Part shown: piece by piece, positions 39,263-49,549 of the stretch | How positions within the stretch are numbered: the first letter of the stretch is position 1 | Layout of the letters: each line of letters starts with the position of its first letter | Source of the DNA: Corynebacterium sp. | Lineage (GTDB): Bacteria > Actinomycetota > Actinomycetes > Mycobacteriales > Mycobacteriaceae | Length of the DNA: 64,000 nt | NCBI RefSeq assembly: GCF_030532965.1 | Contig: NZ_JAUNKC010000006.1 | Location: forward strand, 1-64,000 | Direction: 5' to 3' | Translations under genes and position numbers: made by a program | Notes under the pieces: model-generated | What the model saw: only the letters and a program-made list of their open reading frames with translations | Told to the model about the DNA's origin: nothing | Database searches by the model: none

Positions 39263-40432
39263 GTGTCTACCCCACTCAACCTCGGTTTCCCCAGCACTTC
39301 TGAGCAACCCCCGGTGCTGGCGCCGCGTCGGAAAACCCGGCAATTGATGGTAGGCAATGTTGGGGTTGGTTCCGATTACCCGGTCTCGGTGCAGTCGATG
39401 ACCACCACCAAAACCCACGACGTCAATGCTACGTTGCAGCAAATCGCCCAGCTGACAGCCTCCGGCTGCGATATCGTGCGGGTGGCCTGCCCGAAAACGG
39501 TTGATGCCGAGGCGTTGCCGATTATCGCGAAGAAGTCACCCATTCCGGTTATCGCGGATATTCATTTCCAGCCGAAATATATCTTCGCCGCCATCGATGC
39601 TGGTTGCGCCGCGGTGCGGGTCAACCCCGGAAACATTAAAGAATTCGACGGGCGGGTCAAGGAAGTAGCGAAAGCCGCAGGAGCCGCTGGTATCCCGATC
39701 CGCATCGGTGTTAATGCTGGTTCGTTGGATAAACGCCTGTTGGAAAAGTACGGGAAGGCAACCCCCGAGGCGTTGGTGGAATCGGCCCTGTGGGAGGCGT
39801 CGCTTTTCGAAGAACACGGATTTGGCGATATCAAAATCTCCGTCAAACACAACGATCCAGTCATCATGGTGGAGGCTTACCGGCAGCTGGCCGCGCAGTG
39901 CGATTACCCACTTCACCTGGGTGTAACCGAAGCGGGTCCGGCTTTCCAAGGCACCATCAAATCATCGGTGGCTTTCGGCGCATTGCTATCCGAAGGCATT
40001 GGTGACACCATTCGCGTTTCCCTCTCTGCGGACCCGAAAGAGGAAGTAAAGGTCGGCGATCAAATCCTGCAATCCTTGAACCTGCGCGAACGCGGGTTGG
40101 AGATTGTGTCCTGTCCTTCCTGTGGTCGGGCGCAGGTTGACGTTTACACCCTTGCCGAGGAAGTAACCGCCGCTTTGGACGGCATGGACATTCCATTCCG
40201 CGTTGCCGTTATGGGCTGTGTTGTTAACGGCCCCGGCGAGGCCCGTGACGCCGACCTAGGCGTGGCTTCCGGAAACGGCAAAGGCCAGATCTTCGTCAAG
40301 GGCGAAGTGATTAAGACGGTTCCGGAATCGCAGATCGTTGAAACCCTCATCGAAGAAGCGTTGAAGCTTGCCGAAGAGCAGGGGATTGAGATCAAAGAAG
40401 GCGGCCAGGCCAAGGTGTCCATCACTAAGTAG
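39263..40432 (+). CDS. ispG: 4-hydroxy-3-methylbut-2-enyl-diphosphate synthase
   Basis: 389 aa from GTG 39263, eight bases after AGGAG. TIM-barrel segments [61 protein letters not shown] and [14 protein letters not shown]. The C-terminal [4Fe-4S] domain has [13 protein letters not shown] and [11 protein letters not shown] (Cys ligands plus the Glu). It converts MEcPP to HMBPP in the MEP pathway, like dxr upstream. Confidence 0.95.
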   Translation: MSTPLNLGFPSTSEQPPVLAPRRKTRQLMVGNVGVGSDYPVSVQSMTTTKTHDVNATLQQIAQLTASGCDIVRVACPKTVDAEALPIIAKKSPIPVIADIHFQPKYIFAAIDAGCAAVRVNPGNIKEFDGRVKEVAKAAGAAGIPIRIGVNAGSLDKRLLEKYGKATPEALVESALWEASLFEEHGFGDIKISVKHNDPVIMVEAYRQLAAQCDYPLHLGVTEAGPAFQGTIKSSVAFGALLSEGIGDTIRVSLSADPKEEVKVGDQILQSLNLRERGLEIVSCPSCGRAQVDVYTLAEEVTAALDGMDIPFRVAVMGCVVNGPGEARDADLGVASGNGKGQIFVKGEVIKTVPESQIVETLIEEALKLAEEQGIEIKEGGQAKVSITK

Positions 40433-40604
40433 GCTTAGATTCTCTTAAGTTTTTCGGCGGCGGTCTACCGTGCGCGCCGCCGTAGAGAGGGTGTGTTGCT
40501 GCGCCCTGCAGAAAACAGTTCCTGGCAACACCTGTTGGTCTTTTGGCCCGAAATTCCGGTGTGGTGAGCAGGACGTCTGTAGATTTGGTGCTAATCTGGC
40601 CAGC

Positions 40605-42440
40605 ATGAAACACTCCGCCGTACCAGCGTTCCGATTTGCCGTGGCTGCATGTATCGCGGGTGCGGTGCTTTGCGGATGCACCCCAAAGCCATTATCCGCA
40701 GAGCCAGTTGTTGAGGAATTTCTCAGCCAGATGGCGGCGCGACAGATTCCGGCAGCGGCTGAGCTTACCGACAAAGCCCACAACGTTGCCGACGTTTGGG
40801 ACGCGACCTGGACTGGGCTGCAGGCGGAAGGGCTGCACACCGACATCACCGATATTGATATCCGCGATTCCCTGGCAACCGCGACATACACTCTTACGTG
40901 GGATCTCCCGAAAGATCGGGAGCTACGCTACGACGCCACCATGACCTTAAACAAGATAAATAACGAGTGGAAAATCCGGTGGCAGCCGACAGCATTGCAT
41001 CCGAAATTGGGGGCAAATCAACACCTCGAATTGCGTGCGGTCAATGCCCAACGGGCCAGCATCGTGTCTTCCGATGGCACGGAAATCCTAGCGCCCGGAA
41101 CGGTCGATCGGATCCTGGTTGATACCGGCAAAATCTCCGATCGTAAAGCCACCGCCAATGCGATCGCCCACGCCCTCGACGTAGCCCATGCGGAGGACGA
41201 ATCGGTTCCGCAGATAGAAGCCGCCGAATTGGCGGAATCGCTGCAAGCAGCAACCGGTACCTATTCGGTAACAACGGTGAACCAACAAGCCGGTGCCCGG
41301 ATCAGGGAACTATTGGCTGAAAAACCGGGGATCATATTCAACGACGAAGCCGCCATGGTGAGCAAAACCCCCGGATTTGCCCCAGATATCGTCTCCCGGG
41401 TGACGAAGCTCGTCAACGAAGAATTAGAAGGTGCTAATGGGTGGCGGGTGGCGGTGGTCACCCACGACGGTGCACTTATCGACGACATCGAGTACCACGA
41501 ACCAAAGCTAGCACCCGCCGTGCGGGTAAGCCTGGATCATAAGGTGCAGGTAGCGGCCGAAGACGCGGTGAATCTACGCTCGGAAATGAAGGCAATGATC
41601 GTGGCGATCCGGCCAAGCAACGGCGAGATCCTGGCCGTCGCGCAGACTGATAAAGCCGACGAAGAAGGCGATCTCGCGTTAACCGGGCAATTCCCACCAG
41701 GTTCGACCTTCAAGATCATCACCGCATCGGCAGGCATCGGGCAGTCCGGCCTACGTTCCGATTCCGTCGTTCCGTGCCCCGGCACAATGAATATTTACGG
41801 CCGCACGGTAACTAACTACAACGGCTTTGCGTTAGGAAACGTGCCGCTGCAAACCGCATTCGCCAGGTCCTGTAACACCACCTTCGCCGATATATCCACC
41901 CGCCTTGAAGCAGGGGAACTCAAGCGAGTAGGTAAGGAATTTGGCATCGGTATCGATTACGATATCCCGGGGCTATCGACGATCACCGGTTCAATTCCCA
42001 ATGGTGATACCCCATTAGACAAAACCGAAGCCGGGTACGGTCAGGGTTTGACATTGGTCAGCCCGTTTGGCATGGCATTGGTATCCGCCACCGCCGCGCA
42101 TGGGTCCACCCCGACGCCGCAACTCGTCAGTGGGTTTAGCACAACCCAAAAAGAAACCGTCCCGCCGCCGTCGCCGGAAACCATCGAACAGTTACGCCTC
42201 CTCATGGGGGCGGTGACGGAACCGGGTGGTACCGCCGCCGGAATCAACGCGGGTGGAAAAATCTTCGGCAAGACCGGTGAAGCCGAAATTAACGGCGGTT
42301 CCCACGCATGGTTCACCGGATACCGCGACGATATCGCATTTGCGACGTTGATCGTGCTGGGCGGTGGTTCGGAATCAGCGGTAGCCATCACCGATAAGTT
42401 CTTCCAGCGGTACGACGAACTAAATGCCCCTGCTGGTTAA
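40605..42440 (+). CDS. Lipoprotein penicillin-binding protein (class B transpeptidase)
   Basis: 611 aa from ATG 40605; longer upstream frames are spurious. Lipobox LCGC with Cys25. An N-terminal NTF2-like (MecA_N-type) domain (about 30-150) and a PBP-dimer-like region precede the transpeptidase: Ser367-x-x-Lys370 (GSTFK), Ser422-x-Asn424 (SCN) and Lys556-Thr-Gly. It cross-links peptidoglycan at the outer face of the membrane. Its place between ispG and map is conserved in actinobacteria. Confidence 0.9.
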   Translation: MKHSAVPAFRFAVAACIAGAVLCGCTPKPLSAEPVVEEFLSQMAARQIPAAAELTDKAHNVADVWDATWTGLQAEGLHTDITDIDIRDSLATATYTLTWDLPKDRELRYDATMTLNKINNEWKIRWQPTALHPKLGANQHLELRAVNAQRASIVSSDGTEILAPGTVDRILVDTGKISDRKATANAIAHALDVAHAEDESVPQIEAAELAESLQAATGTYSVTTVNQQAGARIRELLAEKPGIIFNDEAAMVSKTPGFAPDIVSRVTKLVNEELEGANGWRVAVVTHDGALIDDIEYHEPKLAPAVRVSLDHKVQVAAEDAVNLRSEMKAMIVAIRPSNGEILAVAQTDKADEEGDLALTGQFPPGSTFKIITASAGIGQSGLRSDSVVPCPGTMNIYGRTVTNYNGFALGNVPLQTAFARSCNTTFADISTRLEAGELKRVGKEFGIGIDYDIPGLSTITGSIPNGDTPLDKTEAGYGQGLTLVSPFGMALVSATAAHGSTPTPQLVSGFSTTQKETVPPPSPETIEQLRLLMGAVTEPGGTAAGINAGGKIFGKTGEAEINGGSHAWFTGYRDDIAFATLIVLGGGSESAVAITDKFFQRYDELNAPAG

Positions 42441-42482
42441 GCCAATAGGGAGTTACGCACCAGCTGGACTACGATTACACCC

Positions 42483-43349
42483 ATGACAATTCGCAAACCG
42501 TTAGTTCCAGAAAAACCCACACCCATTCGGGACGTTCCCGCCCATATCGAACGGCCAGAATACGTATGGAAAAAGAAGGTGCGCGAAAACTGCGGCGAGC
42601 CGTGGATTCAAACCCCAGAAGTCATTGAGGCGATGCGGGAAGCCTCGAAGATCGCGGCAAACGCCCTTCAAGAAGCCGGTAAGGCAGTAGCCCCCGGAGT
42701 AACGACCGACGAATTGGACCGGATCGCCCACGAATACATGCTTGACCACGGCGCTTATCCCTCCACGCTGGGATACTTGGGTTTCCCGAAGTCCTGTTGC
42801 GTGTCCTTGAACGAAATTATTTGCCACGGAATTCCGGACACCACCGTCATTGAAGACGGCGATATCGTCAATATCGACGTCACCGCATTCAAAAATGGGG
42901 TACACGGCGATACCAATGCAACCTTCCTGGCAGGCAACGTCAGCGAAGAACACAAACTTCTTGTCACCCGCACCGAAGAAGCATTAATGCGGGGAATCAA
43001 AGCCGCGAAACCAGGGCGACAAATCAACGTCATCGGTCGAGTAATCGAAGCGTACGCCAAACGCTTCGGATACAACGTTGTGCGCGACTTCACTGGGCAC
43101 GGCGTTGGTCCCACCTTCCACAACGGCTTGGTGGTGCTGCACTACGATTCCGACATGTACACAGATGTCCTTGAACCCGGCATGACCTTGACCATCGAGC
43201 CGATGATTAACCTCGGCGAATTGGATTACACGATTTGGGACAACGGTTGGACCGTGCAAAACGACGACTACAAATTCACCGCACAGTTCGAGCACACCAT
43301 CGTGATTACGGAAACCGGCAACGAGATCCTTACATTGCCAGATTCTTAA
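42483..43349 (+). CDS. map: Methionine aminopeptidase, type I
   Basis: 288 aa with the actinobacterial N-terminal extension ([21 protein letters not shown]). Metal ligands appear in [41 protein letters not shown] and FEHTIVIT. It removes the initiator Met from nascent proteins. It lies 42 bp after the PBP gene. Confidence 0.95.
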   Translation: MTIRKPLVPEKPTPIRDVPAHIERPEYVWKKKVRENCGEPWIQTPEVIEAMREASKIAANALQEAGKAVAPGVTTDELDRIAHEYMLDHGAYPSTLGYLGFPKSCCVSLNEIICHGIPDTTVIEDGDIVNIDVTAFKNGVHGDTNATFLAGNVSEEHKLLVTRTEEALMRGIKAAKPGRQINVIGRVIEAYAKRFGYNVVRDFTGHGVGPTFHNGLVVLHYDSDMYTDVLEPGMTLTIEPMINLGELDYTIWDNGWTVQNDDYKFTAQFEHTIVITETGNEILTLPDS

Positions 43350-43369
43350 GAACGAAAGCGGTAAGAGAA

Positions 43370-44818
43370 ATGGTCGCGTTCATGGTAGCTGGCTGCACGT
43401 CCGATGCCGGAAAGTCAGTGGTGGTTGCGGGGTTATGCCGGGCCTTCGCGCGCCGGGGGATACGTGTTGCGCCGTTCAAGGCGCAAAATATGTCCAATAA
43501 TTCGGCAGTGACCCCTTCCGGTGGCGAAATTGGGCGTGCGCAAGCGCTGCAAGCAGTCGCCTGTGGTCTGAAACCAGACACCCGATTCAATCCGATCCTG
43601 TTAAAACCGGGTTCTGATCGAACTTCCCAATTGGTGGTTAACGGCCAGGCCACCGGGAACGTCAGCGCGAAAAGCTACATCGAACATCGGGGGTATCTCC
43701 GCGAGATCGCCCGCCACACGCTTGCGGAATTGGAAGACGAATTCGACCTAGTGGTCTGCGAGGGCGCGGGTTCGCCAGCGGAGATAAATTTGCGGGAAAC
43801 CGACGTTGCGAATTTCGGTCTGGCGCAAGCGGCACAGTTACCGGTGTACCTGGTGGGTGATATTGATCGGGGTGGGGTGCTCGCGCATTTCTACGGCACC
43901 TATCACATCGTTGACGAGTCGGATCGGGAGCTGATCCGCGGATTTGTCGTAAACAAATTTCGCGGGGATGAGTCGATTCTGCACCCAGGGTTAACAAGAC
44001 TGGAGGAGATGACGGGGGTGCCGACGTGCGCGGTATTGCCGTTTATTCCGGGGCTCTGGGTGGATGCGGAGGATTCGCTGCAATCGACGGTCGGCACCAC
44101 AATCGGGCCGCACACCCCGGCCGTGGGCAGCCAGCGGCTGCGGGTGGCAGCCGTTCGATTGCCGCGGGTCTCCAACGCGACAGACATCGAAGCCCTCGCG
44201 TGCGAACCAGGGGTTACGGTGAGCTGGTCGGTGGACCCGGATTACATCGCCGAGGCTGACGTCGTGGTGGTGCCTGGCTCCAAATCGACGGTGAGCGATC
44301 TCGCGTGGTTGCGGGACACCGGAATCGCGGCGGCGATCGAGCAACGCGCGGCCGCCGGAAAGTTCGTTATTGGGATCTGTGGTGGGTTCCAAATGATGTG
44401 TTCGCAGATAACCGACCCGGTGGAGTCCGGGAATCCGGAACCCGTGCCCGGGTTGCAGCTTTTCGACGCCGACATCGCCTTCTCCCCGGAAAAAACCCTC
44501 ATCAGTCATTCTGATGGTGCCTACGAGGTACACCATGGTCAGGTGGTGCGCAGCCAAGAGCAACCGTGGATTGGTGACGAAGGCTGCCAAAAGGGCCATC
44601 TGTTGGGTACTCATCGGCACGGACAATTGGAAAACGACGCATTCCGAAAAGAACTACTGATAACGATCGCCGCCGCGATTGGGAAGACTGGGTTCCGTGT
44701 CGACGAGACCATGAGTTTTGCCGCAGAGCGGCTGCGGCAAATTGACCTGATAGCCGACACCATTGAAAGCTGTTGGGATCTTGACAAGCTTCTTGACGAT
44801 GTCGGCTTTAGAGCTTAG
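43370..44818 (+). CDS. cobQ: Cobyric acid synthase
   Basis: 482 aa from ATG 43370; the frame overlapping map is not the start. N-terminal ATPase [62 protein letters not shown] and [14 protein letters not shown]-terminal class I amidotransferase domain with the Cys in [11 protein letters not shown] and the His in [14 protein letters not shown]. It amidates adenosylcobyrinic acid diamide at four positions. It converges with mtr, overlapping by 4 bp. Confidence 0.94.
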   Translation: MVAFMVAGCTSDAGKSVVVAGLCRAFARRGIRVAPFKAQNMSNNSAVTPSGGEIGRAQALQAVACGLKPDTRFNPILLKPGSDRTSQLVVNGQATGNVSAKSYIEHRGYLREIARHTLAELEDEFDLVVCEGAGSPAEINLRETDVANFGLAQAAQLPVYLVGDIDRGGVLAHFYGTYHIVDESDRELIRGFVVNKFRGDESILHPGLTRLEEMTGVPTCAVLPFIPGLWVDAEDSLQSTVGTTIGPHTPAVGSQRLRVAAVRLPRVSNATDIEALACEPGVTVSWSVDPDYIAEADVVVVPGSKSTVSDLAWLRDTGIAAAIEQRAAAGKFVIGICGGFQMMCSQITDPVESGNPEPVPGLQLFDADIAFSPEKTLISHSDGAYEVHHGQVVRSQEQPWIGDEGCQKGHLLGTHRHGQLENDAFRKELLITIAAAIGKTGFRVDETMSFAAERLRQIDLIADTIESCWDLDKLLDDVGFRA

Positions 44819-46206
44819 AACTCCAGGCCGAGCAGAGCGTTTTCGATGAGCTCCGGCAGAGCAGGGTGAATCCAGTATTGGTCGCGGGCGACCTCGCGAA
44901 CATCCAGATCGAAGGCCATGACCGTGATTAATTGTTGGATAAGGGTTGGGGCCTGGGGGCCAATGATATGGGCGCCCAGTAACCGGCCGGTGTCCTTATC
45001 TGCAATGAGCTTGGCAAAGTGTTCGGTGTCTTCCATCGCCCAACCGTAGGCAACATCGCCATAGTTTTGGATTTTTACCGTGATGTTGTGGCCAGCATCG
45101 CGGGCTTGCTGCTCGGTTAAGCCAACCGTTGCGATTTGCGGTTGTGTGAAAACCCCGGCTGGAACGTTCTTATGGGGCATAGGAATCATGTCGTCCGGGT
45201 GCAAAATATTGTGGCGCACCGCGCGGGTTTCCGCGTTCGCGACGTGCTTGAGCTGGTACGGCGAGGAGACGTCGCCAAGCGCCCAGATCCCCGGCGCGGT
45301 GGTACGGCCAAATTCATCGACCTTGATTGATGCACCTTCCATCTCCACCCCGGTAGCGGGGAGGTTGAGCTGGTCGCCGTTGGGGATACGGCCGGTGGCG
45401 ACTAGCAGGATTTCACCGTGGATCGTCGAGCCGTCGGAAAGCGTTGCGGTGATTCCCGAGTCATCCTGCGTGAAGGACTCAAAAGTTACGCCGAGTTTGG
45501 TGGTCATTGCTTTTTCGGTCAATTCGGTGATTCGGGCCGAAACATCGGCATCAAGATGCCGAAGGACTTTTGGCGAACGATTGACTAAGGTGACGTCAAC
45601 TCCGAAAGACTTGAAGATGTGGGCGAATTCTAAGGCGATGAACCCGCCACCCATGACGATCATGGATTGTGGCAGCTTTTCGAGCCGCATGATCGTTTCG
45701 TTGGTGTGGTAGTCCACTCCGGATTCGGCTACCTGTTCCGGGATCTGTGGGCGGGCACCTGCGGCAATGACAATGGTGTCGCCAGAGATAACCGTAGCTT
45801 GATCGCCTTGACCAGTGCTGATTAGTTTTTCGCCGACGAACTGGGCTGGCTGATCGTACACATCGATGTTTGGGGTTTTCGGCCCGCGTCGATAAGCTTC
45901 GCCGCTTTCGGCAATCGGGTCGATTCGGTTTTTAAACACCCGCTCGACGATGCTGGGCCACTGGACTCCGTTGAAGGAAGCGTCGACTCCGTAACGTCCT
46001 GCTTCCTTTACTGTCTGCGCGACTTCGGCGGCGTAAACGAACATTTTTGTGGGAATACAACCCACGTTCAAGCAGGTTCCGCCGAAGGCACCCTTTTCGA
46101 TAATTGCGACGGATTTATCGTGGAATTCTGGCCCCGGAATGGAATTTCCAGAGCCAGCGCCGATGACGATCAGATCGTAGTGCTTTTCTGCCTTGAGTTC
46201 AGACAT
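44815..46206 (-). CDS. mtr: Mycothione reductase
   Basis: 463 aa. FAD fold [15 protein letters not shown], redox-active Cys45/Cys50 in [19 protein letters not shown]-binding [20 protein letters not shown], and the dimer-interface His447/Glu452 in [14 protein letters not shown]. The divergent GSGN-type start is typical of mycothione rather than glutathione reductases. It keeps mycothiol, the actinobacterial thiol buffer, reduced. Confidence 0.92.
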   Translation of the reverse strand: MSELKAEKHYDLIVIGAGSGNSIPGPEFHDKSVAIIEKGAFGGTCLNVGCIPTKMFVYAAEVAQTVKEAGRYGVDASFNGVQWPSIVERVFKNRIDPIAESGEAYRRGPKTPNIDVYDQPAQFVGEKLISTGQGDQATVISGDTIVIAAGARPQIPEQVAESGVDYHTNETIMRLEKLPQSMIVMGGGFIALEFAHIFKSFGVDVTLVNRSPKVLRHLDADVSARITELTEKAMTTKLGVTFESFTQDDSGITATLSDGSTIHGEILLVATGRIPNGDQLNLPATGVEMEGASIKVDEFGRTTAPGIWALGDVSSPYQLKHVANAETRAVRHNILHPDDMIPMPHKNVPAGVFTQPQIATVGLTEQQARDAGHNITVKIQNYGDVAYGWAMEDTEHFAKLIADKDTGRLLGAHIIGPQAPTLIQQLITVMAFDLDVREVARDQYWIHPALPELIENALLGLEF

Positions 46207-46336
46207 GTTTTACGTAACCCTTATCTACTAACGAAATATCACTAATGTAGCAATAGCCATGATGACACCCGAATAGCTTCATCAGTGGCATGCAACTAAT
46301 AGTAGTAACGACACTCTACGTCGGGGTATTCCTGGG

Positions 46337-47368
46337 TTAGTTTTCTTTGGGTAAGCCGCAGGTGTTCTTGAGCCAGGAGACACATTGTTCGAGGGCTTGA
46401 GCGCGGGCGGTAGGTTCGGAGAGGAACAGATCGTGCATGCCATTGGAGATCTGCACCGTCGTTACATTGCGTGCAACAAACGGTGACCATTGCTTGATCT
46501 GTTTCACGTCCAAGACGGTATCGGCCGTATGCGATTGTTGCGAATATGGTCGACCCAGTCGGGATTGGTGGGAACACATCGAAAGCGTCGGTACACCCGC
46601 ATCCACCGACCCGGTATGAATGGCACGTTGCGCAAATAAAACAGCACGCAGCCAGCCCATGTATTTCGTATGTCCACCGATGGGTTTGAATGTGGTATCA
46701 AAATCCCACTCGCCGTGCCGCGACACATGCAGCGCCTCCCCGTAGGTCCCCAAATTTCCGCCGCGAACCGGACGCTTCGGATTGCGTTTGCCATTCAACT
46801 TCACCCACGGGGTTAACGTTTTTACCAGCACCTTGGGTGCCATCATGTCCAGCCACGGGCTGTTTAAAACCAAGGCCTTAATCCGATCATGCAGGGCAGG
46901 ATTTGTTCGCCGAAGCTCATCCAACCACACCGGCGCAATAAGTCCGCCGGTGGAATGGCCAATAACAATGATCGACGAGTAGTGCTGCGCGAGGAAGGAA
47001 CACACCGTAGAGAGGTCTTCGTGGTACTGCGACAGGTCCGTCGAATAATGCCAGGTGTGGCCGTCACGATGCGAACGGCCGCATTTGCGAAGATCGACGC
47101 CGTAAAAGTCGAAACCATGCTCGTGGAAAAATTCGGCAACGTGGGTTTGGAAGAAATAGTCGGTCATGCCATGGACATAGACGATGGCTGGGCGAGACGC
47201 ATCCGAATCGTTGACAGTTGGGTGGAACCGTACGAGTGTCGTGACGATATCGGATTCCCCATCCGGATCGGCTCCGAGATTGAACTCAATATTCTTGAAG
47301 TTTTCTCCTAAAATATCAGGTTCCCAGTGGGCGGTTGCGAAGCGAGGCGACTCGACGGATTGATTCAT
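46337..47368 (-). CDS. Alpha/beta hydrolase (monoacylglycerol-lipase-like)
   Basis: 343 aa from the ATG at 47368 with GTGGG upstream. Oxyanion region AIVYVHGMTDYFF, nucleophile elbow GHSTGG with Ser139, VDLRKCGRSHRDG preceding it, and a late His in ISNGMHDLFLSEP. It is most like serine aminopeptidase S33/lysophospholipase-type hydrolases. There is no signal peptide. Substrate unknown. Confidence 0.85.
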   Translation of the reverse strand: MNQSVESPRFATAHWEPDILGENFKNIEFNLGADPDGESDIVTTLVRFHPTVNDSDASRPAIVYVHGMTDYFFQTHVAEFFHEHGFDFYGVDLRKCGRSHRDGHTWHYSTDLSQYHEDLSTVCSFLAQHYSSIIVIGHSTGGLIAPVWLDELRRTNPALHDRIKALVLNSPWLDMMAPKVLVKTLTPWVKLNGKRNPKRPVRGGNLGTYGEALHVSRHGEWDFDTTFKPIGGHTKYMGWLRAVLFAQRAIHTGSVDAGVPTLSMCSHQSRLGRPYSQQSHTADTVLDVKQIKQWSPFVARNVTTVQISNGMHDLFLSEPTARAQALEQCVSWLKNTCGLPKEN

Positions 47369-47903
47369 GCCACCCACTTTATTCCGAAATATCCGTTCGC
47401 TAAAACCGGCTCCGACGCACTCCACTGGTGGTTTTGGAGGGGAAATAACTTCTGGTGGGTGGGAGTTCAGGCCGACTTCGGCCAACTCGGCGATCAGTAG
47501 CGTTTTGCTGATGCGTGGGAAATGGGAAACCCGTGACCACGCACCCGATGGGTTCAGTTTCGTGTGCGGGGGTATTACGTGGGGGCGGGAAATGCTTGGT
47601 TTTGCTAAGAAAAGCGTCAAAATATGCCGGGGTTTTCCCTGATGGGGGTGATCGTGTGGGTTGTGTTACCTGCGGCGACGTCGAATCCAATGTGAGAATA
47701 TTAAGAGAACATGACAATTTCAGTACCCCCGAATGATTCGGGCGTAGACTGTAAAGCCGATAGGCGCGAATTTCACCTCGCACTGTCATTAGGAGGGCCA
47801 ATCCGGTACACGACCACAATGGTAGTCATCGGTGCGGTGCTTCATTGGCTTAACAGACATTGTGGCCGACCATGAAGAAGCGGAAATACTAAGGGAAATT
47901 GAA
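47369..47903. other. 535-bp divergent promoter region, hydrolase / mqo
   Basis: I see no convincing gene: the open frames here lack ribosome binding sites and have atypical composition. A long mqo leader is implied. AAGGGA precedes the mqo ATG. Confidence 0.5.
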
Positions 47904-49403
47904 ATGTCAGATTCCACGAACAACGCAACTACCATTTCGGACGAAGTAGATGTCGCGCTCATCGGCGGCGGCGTCATGAGTGCCACCCTGGGCGCGATGC
48001 TCAGGACACTCGAACCAGGTTGGTCCCAGGTGGTTTTTGAGCGCCTCGATGCGCCAGCCGAGGAATCTTCCTCCCCATGGAATAACGCGGGTACCGGCCA
48101 CTCGGCGTTATGCGAACTCAATTACACCCCGGAAGTCAATGGCAAGATCGAAATCTCCAAGGCCATCGGGGTCAACGAAAAATTCCAACTGTCCCGGCAG
48201 TTCTGGGCTTACCAAGTGAACGAAGGAGTGCTGCCGACCCCGCGGGAATGGATCAACCCAGTCCCACACGTTTCTTTCGGTCAAGGCGACGCTCAAATTG
48301 CTTATCTGCGTAAGCGCTACGACCGTCTGGTCAATCACCCGCTTTTCCCCAACATGGAATACACCGAGGATCGTGCCAAATTCGACGAGCTGCTTCCGCT
48401 GATGGCCGATGGTCGGCCCAAGACGGATAAGGTCGCCATTTCTTGGACGGAAGGCGGCACCGATATCAACTATGGTGCTTTGACCAAGCAATTCCTGGCC
48501 GATGCCCAGAATAAAGGCACCGAGATCCGATACGGACATGAAGTAACCAAACTCCACCGGGATGGTTCGAAATGGAAACTGACCGTCAAGAACCGCCACA
48601 CCGGTGATGTATCGGTATTCCGCGCCAATTTCGTGTTCGTCGGCGCAGGTGGCATGGCATTGCCGCTGCTGCAAAAAGCACGTATCCCAGAAATCCGTGG
48701 TTTCGGCGGCTTCCCGGTCTCCGGTGAATGGTTGCGTTGTACAAACCCAGAAATCGTTGAGCGTCACGCCGCTAAGGTGTACGGCAAAGCAAGCGTCGGC
48801 GCGCCGCCGATGTCCGTGCCGCACTTGGACACACGCGTCATCGAGGGCGAAAAAGGCCTGTTGTTCGGCCCATACGCAGGTTGGACTCCGAAGTTCTTGA
48901 AGCAGGGTTCCTGGTTCGACCTGCCGAAGTCGCTGAAGGTGACCAACCTGGCATCCATGCTCAGCGTCGGCGTGAAGGAATTAGGTCTGACCAAGTACCT
49001 GATTACCGAATTGATGAAAGACAAGAACGCGAAGATGGAATCTCTGCGGGAATACATGCCAAATGCCAAAGATGAAGATTGGGAGTTGGTTACCGCAGGT
49101 CAGCGCGTGCAGGTTATTAAGCCAGTCGTCGGCCCGTCCTTCGGTTCCCTGGAATTCGGTACCACCTTGATCAGCCATCTCGACGGCTCCATCGCGGGTC
49201 TTCTGGGTGCGTCGCCCGGCGCATCGATCGCACCTGCCGCCATGTTGGAAGTACTAGAGCGGTGCTTCGGTGATCGGATGATCGAATGGGGCGACAAGAT
49301 CAAAGAAATGATGCCATCCTACGGTGTGAAGCTGGCAACCAATAAGGCATTGTTCAACGAGATGTGGGACTACACCCAAAGCACCCTGCAGCTTGATAAG
49401 TAA
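47904..49403 (+). CDS. mqo: Malate:quinone oxidoreductase
   Basis: 499 aa from ATG 47904 with AAGGGA upstream. FAD-binding VDVALIGGGVMSATLGAML; the family segments SSPWNNAGTGHSALCELNYTP, QFWAYQVNEG, GYPVSG-like FGGFPVSGEWLRC, ARVYG-like AAKVYGKASVGAPPMSVPHLDTRVIEG, LLFGPYAGWTPKFLKQGS and GASPGASIAPAAMLEVL. A membrane-associated TCA-cycle enzyme passing electrons from malate to menaquinone; it is the main malate oxidation route in corynebacteria. Confidence 0.95.
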   Translation: MSDSTNNATTISDEVDVALIGGGVMSATLGAMLRTLEPGWSQVVFERLDAPAEESSSPWNNAGTGHSALCELNYTPEVNGKIEISKAIGVNEKFQLSRQFWAYQVNEGVLPTPREWINPVPHVSFGQGDAQIAYLRKRYDRLVNHPLFPNMEYTEDRAKFDELLPLMADGRPKTDKVAISWTEGGTDINYGALTKQFLADAQNKGTEIRYGHEVTKLHRDGSKWKLTVKNRHTGDVSVFRANFVFVGAGGMALPLLQKARIPEIRGFGGFPVSGEWLRCTNPEIVERHAAKVYGKASVGAPPMSVPHLDTRVIEGEKGLLFGPYAGWTPKFLKQGSWFDLPKSLKVTNLASMLSVGVKELGLTKYLITELMKDKNAKMESLREYMPNAKDEDWELVTAGQRVQVIKPVVGPSFGSLEFGTTLISHLDGSIAGLLGASPGASIAPAAMLEVLERCFGDRMIEWGDKIKEMMPSYGVKLATNKALFNEMWDYTQSTLQLDK

Positions 49404-49549
49404 CACCCCTATTGACAACAGGTGTCACCAACGTTTTCAATAAGGCACGGCCAATCCGCTAAGGTTGATCCTGGTGCATTACGCGCCAGACCTCAGCTGG
49501 ATTGGCCTTTGGCCTGTTAAGCCGCAGTTATGAGAAAAGAGTGAAAGTC

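Noticed and set aside
40455..40482. GC-rich hairpin after ispG as a terminator
   Set aside because: There is no T-run on the plus strand after the stem; it may be only a GC-rich leader fold of the PBP gene.
49409..49549. Possible cobalamin riboswitch upstream of chlD
   Set aside because: There is an inverted repeat GGCCAATCC/GGATTGGCC, but no B12-box or other aptamer landmark.
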